Part shown: positions 4,484 to 8,923 of the stretch, in pieces
Layout of the letters: each line of letters opens with the position of its first letter
Position numbering within the stretch: position 1 is the first letter of the stretch
Source: Parcubacteria group bacterium GW2011_GWA1_47_8
Lineage (GTDB): Bacteria; Patescibacteriota; Minisyncoccia; Phycocordibacterales; UBA1550
Direction: 5' to 3'
Assembly: GCA_000996605.1 (NCBI GenBank)
Contig: LCOP01000025.1
Coordinates: forward strand, 1 to 8,923
DNA: 8,923 bases
Notes under the pieces: model-generated
The model's input: only the letters and a program-made list of their open reading frames with translations
Told to the model about the DNA's origin: nothing
Database searches by the model: none
Translations under genes and position numbers: made by a program

Positions 4484-6031
4484 ATGAAGACGCATCATTA
4501 TGTGATGTTTTCGGTTCTTCTCCTTACTGCATGCGGCGGCGGAGGCAATCCAACGCCACTCGTACCTTCGTCGGTGTCGGCACAGCCAACGCCGACACCA
4601 ACTGCCACATCAACACCACAGCCAACACCACAGCCAACACCACAGCCAACGCCGACACCAACGGCACTTCCGCTAGGGGTGTCGGTCACACTGGCCGCCA
4701 CCAACCCGAAAGCGCAGACGGTTCCTTTGGCAACAACAGGACTTAATTCTTTTGTTGTTACACTGAAGAACACCAAGGGAAATAATCTGCAAGCAAGTAT
4801 CTCTGCTCTTTCGGGGGAAGGGACGCTCGTGCCGTGGACAACAGCGACAGTTCTCGATGGACCAAACGTAATTGGGACTTCGAGTTTTGTAAACGGTCGC
4901 GCATTGTTCACGGGAGCTGTGATTGTGATTCCTCCTTATGGAGAAAAGGAACTCACGGTGCAAATGACCCTTGATCCGACAATGCCCGCGCTCGGCCTGA
5001 TGGAGATAAACAGGTCGGTGAAATTCGGGTTCTTGACGGGGGATATTGTCCTTGGAGATGCTACGGTGTCATTTACGGGGCTTCCTCTTTGGGGGAATAG
5101 CATGTATGTGGAACAGGGGGAAGTGGTGGGTGCATGTCCGAATGCTATGTGCGGGTGGGACATCAAAACAGGGCAGAAGGAGATCCTCTGGGGGCAACTC
5201 AATGTGTCGCCGGATAATTTTTCGGTTGCGCGTGAGGGAAAGAGAATTGCTTTTTCTGGGTCGAATTTGGATGGGATTTATAGCTATTCATTAGTGGATC
5301 CGCCGGCTGTATCAGACAATCTCCCTGTACTAATCAATTCGCATGCCAATTGGGCACCTGGATGCTCGAGTTATCCAAATGGTTCTTTTGACATAAGCGG
5401 TGCAGGAGATGCAGTTGTCTTTTCAGGGAGATGTGTTGGTATAGGGATACCACAACAAAACGACATTGTGTTGATGAAAACGGGTACTATGGAATGGACT
5501 CGGATAACCGATAGTCCGGCGAATGACTTTTCGCCGGTTATCGTAAGCATAGTAAATAATCTGTATATGATTTACTATGCAAGTGATAGGAACCCGGATA
5601 GTAATATCGTGGACCCAACGGGGGTTGTTCGTGTATGGAAACAGGTTGTTGATGTGGCAAGCGGTCTCTTGGTTGGAGAACCGACCATCATAGCAGAGGC
5701 AGAGCTTAACCAAAAACTTTACATGCGAGGAGGAGATTATTACATGCGGCTTATGTCGGTAAGCCCTGATTATCAGTTCTTTGTGTTTACAAGGAACATT
5801 CAAGGCAAACCGCATATTATTAAAGCCTCGCTGGATGGGGAAATGACACTTGACCTTGGGGTAGGGTATGCTCCCTTTTGGGCGGATAACCGCAGGATTT
5901 TGTTTTCTGATAGGGATTGGGAACAAATAATAGTTTCTGGTAGGGTGACGATGCTCATTAATGATGACGGGACAGAAAGGAGAGAGATCAGCGGTTTAGG
6001 GGATTCATCTCAGCGTGTTTTTATTCCATAA
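4484..6031 (+). CDS. Lipoprotein with Pro-Thr linker and TolB-like beta-propeller
   Basis: A 515-residue exported lipoprotein. The signal peptide ends in the lipobox LLTAC with the lipidated Cys at 17, followed by GGGG. Residues 23-61 form a low-complexity Pro/Thr linker with TPQP repeats that would hold the folded part off the membrane. Residues 65-200 look like a beta-rich domain (SFVVTLKNTKGNNLQASIS...). From about 240 to the end, propeller-type blades recur with the PD40/TolB pattern of S-P-D or similar, then a strand ending F-S/T-x-D/N: VSPDNFSVAREGKRIAFSGS (241-260), FDISGAGDAVVFSGR (302-316), IYYASDRNPDSN (363-374), VSPDYQFFVFTRN (426-438) and FWADNRRILFSDRD (465-478). No enzyme motif is seen. 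A binding or scaffolding role at the cell surface is the most that can be inferred. Four further cysteines (218, 223, 294, 317) could form disulfides. A strong terminator follows. Confidence 0.8.
   Translation: MKTHHYVMFSVLLLTACGGGGNPTPLVPSSVSAQPTPTPTATSTPQPTPQPTPQPTPTPTALPLGVSVTLAATNPKAQTVPLATTGLNSFVVTLKNTKGNNLQASISALSGEGTLVPWTTATVLDGPNVIGTSSFVNGRALFTGAVIVIPPYGEKELTVQMTLDPTMPALGLMEINRSVKFGFLTGDIVLGDATVSFTGLPLWGNSMYVEQGEVVGACPNAMCGWDIKTGQKEILWGQLNVSPDNFSVAREGKRIAFSGSNLDGIYSYSLVDPPAVSDNLPVLINSHANWAPGCSSYPNGSFDISGAGDAVVFSGRCVGIGIPQQNDIVLMKTGTMEWTRITDSPANDFSPVIVSIVNNLYMIYYASDRNPDSNIVDPTGVVRVWKQVVDVASGLLVGEPTIIAEAELNQKLYMRGGDYYMRLMSVSPDYQFFVFTRNIQGKPHIIKASLDGEMTLDLGVGYAPFWADNRRILFSDRDWEQIIVSGRVTMLINDDGTERREISGLGDSSQRVFIP
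4581..4662 (+). repeat. In-frame tandem and direct repeats encoding the Pro-Thr linker
   Basis: Three perfect 12-bp units (caacaccacagc) lie at 4611-4646, with a partial fourth. They are flanked by a 22-bp direct repeat (4581-4602 and 4641-4662) offset by exactly 60 bp. Both periods are multiples of three, so copy-number change would lengthen or shorten the linker without frameshift. Confidence 0.8.
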
Positions 6032-6078
6032 AATGGAGAAACGAGAGAGAGGAAAGTAGTACATTGGGGGAGGGGTTG

Positions 6079-6107
6079 AAGGGGTTGCCACAGGCAACCC
6101 CTTTTTT
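6079..6107 (+). terminator. Strong intrinsic terminator of the lipoprotein gene
   Basis: A 9-bp perfect stem (ggggttgcc 6081-6089 / ggcaacccc 6093-6101) with a three-base loop, extended by two A-T pairs and followed by T6 (6102-6107). It lies about 48 bases after the stop codon. Confidence 0.9.
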
Positions 6108-6122
6108 CTTTTTGTGTTCTTC

Positions 6123-6147
6123 CACTTGGCGGTTCAACCGCCAAGTG
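6123..6147. repeat. Perfect hairpin, second copy of the 1385-1407 hairpin
   Basis: The arms cacttggcgg / ccgccaagtg form a near-perfect inverted repeat. It matches 1385-1407 at 21 of 23 positions, and both differences turn a G-T wobble into a Watson-Crick pair. No T-run follows on either strand, so it is not an obvious terminator here. Confidence 0.65.
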
Positions 6148-6174
6148 ATGCCCATGCGGACGTTACTTTATGTG

Positions 6175-6220
6175 CCACTATCCCCATCTTCAAGTCATGA
6201 CTTGAAGATGGGGATAGTGG
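6175..6220. repeat. Perfect 46-bp palindrome upstream of secD
   Basis: The left arm, 6175-6197, and right arm, 6198-6220, are exact reverse complements over 23 bp with no spacer (centre tca/tga). It lies between the lipoprotein terminator and the secD promoter. It could form a cruciform or a very stable RNA hairpin; no T-run follows on either strand. No protein-binding family is recognised. Confidence 0.85.
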
Positions 6221-6262
6221 GTGAGGATGATAATGTACAAAATTACCGTACAAAACGACCTA

Positions 6263-6290
6263 TTGCAAAACTGCGCAAAATCCGTACAAT
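6263..6290 (+). promoter_or_regulatory. Promoter of secD, leaderless type
   Basis: TTGCAA (6263-6268), a 16-bp spacer and TACAAT (6285-6290). Nine bases separate the -10 from the ATG at 6300, so the predicted leader is only about three bases. No Shine-Dalgarno is seen. Confidence 0.5.
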
Positions 6291-6299
6291 AAACGCATT

Positions 6300-7727
6300 A
6301 TGTGGAAAACACGAATTGGCGCGCTCTTGCTCCTCATTGTTGGTGTCGGTATTGGCTACTTTTTGTACGCTTCCGAGCCGAGTCTCTATGTGGGTAAAAA
6401 AGTGTACGGACAAGACGTGGCGCAGAAATTCCCCTTCAAACTCGGACTCGACCTTTCCGGCGGCGTGGAGCTCGTCTACCGCGCCGATGTTTCATCGGTG
6501 AAGCCCGCCGAAGTAAAAAACGCGATGGATTCGCTTCGTGATGTTATCGAGCGCCGCATCAACACGTTTGGTGTTTCGGAGCCTGTTGTCCAGATCGAAG
6601 AAAAAGGGGGGATTACGGGTCCCGTGGAGGAGCGTCTCATCGTAGAGCTTCCGGGGATAACCGACGTGAAGAAGGCAGTCGAGATGATTGGACAGACGCC
6701 CAAACTCGAATTCATGAAGGAACGCGGAGTGAAAGAAATGGAGGCGTACAATAAAGCAGTCGAGAAATTCAAAGCAGACCAAGAAGCAGGAAAGGAGCTC
6801 GTTATTCCTGTGGAGTTACTCACCGGCCCCTACGAACCGACCGAGCTCAATGGCCGTTTCCTCGAACGCGCAGTCCTCGAGTTTGACGCTACGACACGCG
6901 AGCCGATTGTTTCGCTCGTGTTCAACAAGCAGGGTGCGGATTTGTTCGCAAAGATCACCAAAGAAAACATCGGCAAGACCGTTGCTATTTACCTTGACCG
7001 CGAGCTCGGGAATTTTGAACCGATTTCCGCGCCCGTCGTTCGCGAGGAGATTACGGGTGGTAAAGCGCAGATCACCGGCAAATTCACTGCGGTAGAGGCA
7101 AAGACACTCGTCGGTCGCCTAAACTCGGGCGCGCTTCCGGTGGATAAGCTCGAGCTTTTGTCGACGCAGACGATCAGCGCGCCCCTCGGTGCAAAGTCGC
7201 TTATGGCCGGCGTGTGGGCGGGCATATGGGGACTCGTCATCGTCGCAGGGTTCCTCGTCCTCTGGTATCGCCTCCCAGGTATCGTGTCGGTCTTTGCCTT
7301 GGCAATCTACGTGGTGCTTATGCTCGCACTCTTTAAGTTGCTCGGCATTACCTTGACCGCGGCGGGCATCGCAGGGTTCATTTTGTCGATTGGCATGGCG
7401 GTTGATGCGAACATTCTCATTTTTGAACGTACGAAAGAAGAGCTTCGCAAGGGGCACGCAGTACACGAGGCTATTCGCGAAGGCTTCGCGCGCGCGTGGA
7501 CATCGGTGCGTGATTCGAACATTTCGAGCATCATCACCGCGATTATTCTCTTTTGGTTTGGCACGAGCTTGATCAAAGGCTTCGCGCTCACGTTCGGGCT
7601 CGGAGTCATTGTCTCCATGTTCTCCGCGATTACAATCTCGCGCGCATTCCTTTTTGCGCTACCGTTCAAAGGCCACGGCAAGGTTGTCCGCACACTTTTT
7701 GGCAGCGGGTTTTTTAGAATTCACTAA
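6300..7727 (+). CDS. secD: Protein translocase subunit SecD
   Basis: SecD, with SecF, uses the proton motive force to help pull secreted proteins through SecYEG on the outer side of the membrane. The 475-residue protein has an N-terminal membrane helix (5-23), then the LGLDLSGGVELVY motif (48-60), the P1 periplasmic domain (about 65-290, with GKAQITGKF at 254-262 and LNSGALPVDKL at 274-284), ISAPLGAKSL at the domain end, and five C-terminal membrane helices (about 303-455). The conserved TM4 sequence GMAVDANILIFERTKEEL (365-382) carries D369, the family's proton-pathway aspartate. It is shorter than the roughly 615-residue E. coli SecD because the outer domain is smaller. secF follows after 40 bases with no terminator, so the two form one operon. 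Translation probably starts from a near-leaderless transcript. Confidence 0.97.
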   Translation: MWKTRIGALLLLIVGVGIGYFLYASEPSLYVGKKVYGQDVAQKFPFKLGLDLSGGVELVYRADVSSVKPAEVKNAMDSLRDVIERRINTFGVSEPVVQIEEKGGITGPVEERLIVELPGITDVKKAVEMIGQTPKLEFMKERGVKEMEAYNKAVEKFKADQEAGKELVIPVELLTGPYEPTELNGRFLERAVLEFDATTREPIVSLVFNKQGADLFAKITKENIGKTVAIYLDRELGNFEPISAPVVREEITGGKAQITGKFTAVEAKTLVGRLNSGALPVDKLELLSTQTISAPLGAKSLMAGVWAGIWGLVIVAGFLVLWYRLPGIVSVFALAIYVVLMLALFKLLGITLTAAGIAGFILSIGMAVDANILIFERTKEELRKGHAVHEAIREGFARAWTSVRDSNISSIITAIILFWFGTSLIKGFALTFGLGVIVSMFSAITISRAFLFALPFKGHGKVVRTLFGSGFFRIH

Positions 7728-7767
7728 CATCTGAAAACTGAAACCTAAAACATAACACCTAAATATC

Positions 7768-8676
7768 ATGTTCATCGTCAAATATCGCAAAATTTTCTTT
7801 ACCTTCTCTGCAATCCTAATCGGCTTGTCTTTCTTTGCGATGGCAACCAGAGGCTTCAACGCCGGAATCGATTTCAAGGGCGGTTCTATCCTTGAAGTGG
7901 CGTATGACAAGCGCCCCGATATAGAAACGGTAAAGAGTGCGCTCAGTAAGGCGGGCTTTGCAGATGCGCGCGTACAAATGGCGGGGGACATGCCTGCCGC
8001 GGCTGGTGGTACGGCGCAGGCAGGAAGCAACGTGATTATCAAAACAAAAGCTCTCTCGGAGCCGGAGCGGCAGAGTCTTACGAGCGCTCTTTCTTTCCCC
8101 GGTCTCAAAATGGAAGAAGTGCGCTTTAACTCAATCGGACCCGTCATCGGCAAAGAGCTTCGTTCCAAAGCATGGATTGCTATCATCATGGTGATTCTGG
8201 GTATTGTGCTTTTTATCGCCTACGTATTTCGCCATGTGTCAGAACCGATCTCATCGTGGAAGTACGGTGCTATCACGGCGTTCACCCTCTTTCACGACAT
8301 CATCGTTCCTGCAGGTGTATTCGTATGGCTCGGCAAAGAAGTAGACACGCTTTTTGTGGTGGCACTTCTTTCCATCGTGGGTATTTCGGTGCACGACACG
8401 ATTGTGGTGTTTGACCGTATCCGCGAGAACTTGAAGCTCCGCGTTTCAAACGATTTTGCAACAACCGTCGGCACGTCACTTCGCCAGACATTCACCCGCT
8501 CAATCAACACCTCTCTCACCGTGATGCTCGTCCTTGCAACACTCTTCTTCTTTGGCCCCACATCGACAAAAGACTTTTCTCTAATCCTCTGGATCGGTAT
8601 CGCAATCGGTACCTACTCATCAGTATTTATCGCGTCTCCACTTCTTGTGGTACTTGAGAAGTGGCAGAATAAGTAA
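7768..8676 (+). CDS. secF: Protein translocase subunit SecF
   Basis: SecF is the partner of SecD in the SecDF complex. The 302-residue protein has an N-terminal helix (7-27), the GIDFKGGSILEVAY motif (33-46), a short P4 outer domain (about 50-125) and five further membrane helices (about 135-295). The hallmark TM4 segment is GISVHDTIVVFDRIREN (205-221), with D210 as the conserved aspartate. The position before it is His209 where most SecF proteins have Asn. FNSIGPVIGKELRSKAWIA (120-138) is the usual junction into TM2. No Shine-Dalgarno precedes the ATG; the 40-base gap from secD is A-rich. Its stop codon overlaps the next start (TAATG), so the small DUF4258-like gene was translationally coupled to it. 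Confidence 0.97.
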   Translation: MFIVKYRKIFFTFSAILIGLSFFAMATRGFNAGIDFKGGSILEVAYDKRPDIETVKSALSKAGFADARVQMAGDMPAAAGGTAQAGSNVIIKTKALSEPERQSLTSALSFPGLKMEEVRFNSIGPVIGKELRSKAWIAIIMVILGIVLFIAYVFRHVSEPISSWKYGAITAFTLFHDIIVPAGVFVWLGKEVDTLFVVALLSIVGISVHDTIVVFDRIRENLKLRVSNDFATTVGTSLRQTFTRSINTSLTVMLVLATLFFFGPTSTKDFSLILWIGIAIGTYSSVFIASPLLVVLEKWQNK

Positions 8677-8858
8677 TGAAATTAAAATTTACTAATCACG
8701 CACAGTACAGAACGGGTGAACGAGAAGTAAGTATTGAGGATATCAAGTCTACTATAAATAACCCTGATTTTTCAGAAATTCTCAATGGTAAAGTAAAGTG
8801 CAGGAAGTCGTTTGACGGGAAGACTGGTCCAACCCCCACAAATGAGACAACTGCCTAA
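8676..8858 (+). pseudogene. DUF4258-like protein, 3' end replaced by an IS element
   Basis: The first 49-50 residues (FTNHAQYRTGEREVSIEDIKSTINNPD...ILNGKVKCRKSFDGKT) match the beginning of DUF4258-type proteins: an F-x-x-H-A-x-x-R-x-x-E-R-x-V/I helix, then an I-x-x-x-I-x-N-P-D turn and a Gly-Lys-x-K strand. The family normally continues for about 25-30 residues with two more beta strands. Here it switches at residue 51 to GPTPTNETTA and stops. That switch coincides with TGGTCCAACCCCC at 8825, which looks like an IS3-type terminal repeat, so the last codons are likely IS DNA. The reading frame overlaps the secF stop by one base. The function of DUF4258 proteins is unknown; some lie near toxin-antitoxin genes. 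The broken form is probably non-functional, though a short stable product cannot be excluded. Confidence 0.65.
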
Positions 8859-8869
8859 GGAATTTACGA

Positions 8870-8875
8870 TATACT
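8870..8875 (+). promoter_or_regulatory. -10 box of the IS3-like OrfA, near-leaderless
   Basis: TATACT, eight bases before the ATG at 8884. No good -35 is seen at normal spacing. Confidence 0.4.
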
Positions 8876-8883
8876 GAACGTAT

Positions 8884-8923
8884 ATGAAAACAAGAAGAAA
8901 GTTCTCGAGCGAACAGAAAGCTC
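8884..8923 (+). CDS. IS3/IS911-type transposase OrfA, 5' end only
   Basis: Thirteen codons are visible, reading MKTRRKFSSEQKA, and the frame is open to the window end. The pattern M-K-x-R-R-K-F-S-x-E-x-K-A is the typical opening of the helix-turn-helix OrfA of IS3-family elements (transposase_8 type), which binds the element ends. In intact elements, OrfB with the DDE catalytic core follows by frameshift. Too little is present to judge integrity. Confidence 0.55.
   Translation, partial: MKTRRKFSSEQKA

Larger units (their letters stand above)
8825..8923 (+). mobile_element. Left end of an IS3-like insertion sequence (partial)
   Basis: A sequence beginning TGGTCCAACCCCC followed by an A-rich AGACAACT segment resembles the terminal inverted repeat of IS3-family elements, which start with TG. 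It is followed by a TATACT box and an ORF starting like IS3/IS911 OrfA. The right end lies beyond the window, so the inverted repeat pair and any target duplication cannot be checked here. Confidence 0.55.

Noticed and set aside
4498..4911. Minus-strand coding region opposite the lipoprotein gene
   Set aside because: Its Gly/Val-rich repeat is only the reverse of the Pro/Thr linker codons; the + strand frame has a lipobox, a Shine-Dalgarno and a terminator.
6123..6147. Second terminator after the lipoprotein gene
   Set aside because: No T-run on either strand, and a complete terminator already lies just upstream, so it is listed as a repeat instead.
6064..6501. Plus-strand ORF before secD
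   Set aside because: It runs through a terminator, a hairpin and the 46-bp palindrome, then overlaps secD out of frame; the product looks like no protein family.
7307..8189. Long minus-strand frames opposite secD and secF
   Set aside because: The + frames encode complete SecD and SecF with all family motifs; the opposite frames are shadows of their codon bias.

Overview
The window looks like a chromosomal stretch of a Patescibacteria (CPR) bacterium, most likely of the Parcubacteria group. This is inferred from gene style, not from a database match. The clues are a short separate SecD plus SecF, a secreted protein with the W-x-x-P...PPGGNV-x-x-PIN-x-G N-terminal block I associate with Parcubacteria surface proteins, a single-pass protein with repeated YTEEEK helices, a very small GIY-YIG protein, few Shine-Dalgarno sequences, and AT-rich promoters sitting directly on start codons. 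Almost everything is on the + strand; the GIY-YIG gene is the exception.

Layout. 1-148: a folded multi-hairpin element of unknown role. 149/173-712: a PAP2-family membrane phosphatase, probably an undecaprenyl-pyrophosphate or lipid phosphatase. 780-1375: a toxin-antitoxin pair (small basic antitoxin, then a PIN/VapC-type RNase) ending in a hairpin terminator. 1477-1935: a small GIY-YIG gene on the minus strand inside 23-nt imperfect inverted repeats, with two further degenerate copies of the repeat in the noncoding part. 2055-2426 and 2531-3394: a single-pass membrane protein and a secreted modular protein, each with its own TATACT promoter and a TTATCCACA box upstream. 3404-4265: a REP-associated tyrosine (HUH/Y1) transposase between opposite-facing G-rich repeat arrays. 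4484-6031: a large lipoprotein with a Pro-Thr repeat linker and a TolB-like beta-propeller, ending in a strong terminator. 6123-6220: a second copy of the hairpin seen after the toxin, then a perfect 46-bp palindrome. 6300-8676: secD and secF, the proton-motive-force-driven accessory subunits of the Sec translocon. 8676-8858: a DUF4258-like gene translationally coupled to secF. Its 3' end appears to be replaced by the left end of an IS3-like element, whose first ORF starts at 8884 and runs off the window.

How it fits together. The stable part is envelope and export: PAP2 phosphatase, SecDF, and three exported or membrane-anchored proteins that would use Sec. Between these genes lie small selfish or mobile units: the toxin-antitoxin pair, the GIY-YIG cassette, the RAYT/REP unit and the IS3-like element. 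The most notable regulatory pattern is that five genes have a recognisable -10 box only 6-9 nt before the start codon, which predicts leaderless mRNAs. The lipoprotein gene is the only one with a strong Shine-Dalgarno. I see no tRNA, rRNA, CRISPR array or complete novel defence system. The best candidates for something undescribed are the GIY-YIG inverted-repeat cassette, the 46-bp palindrome before secD, and the hairpin shared by two distant loci.
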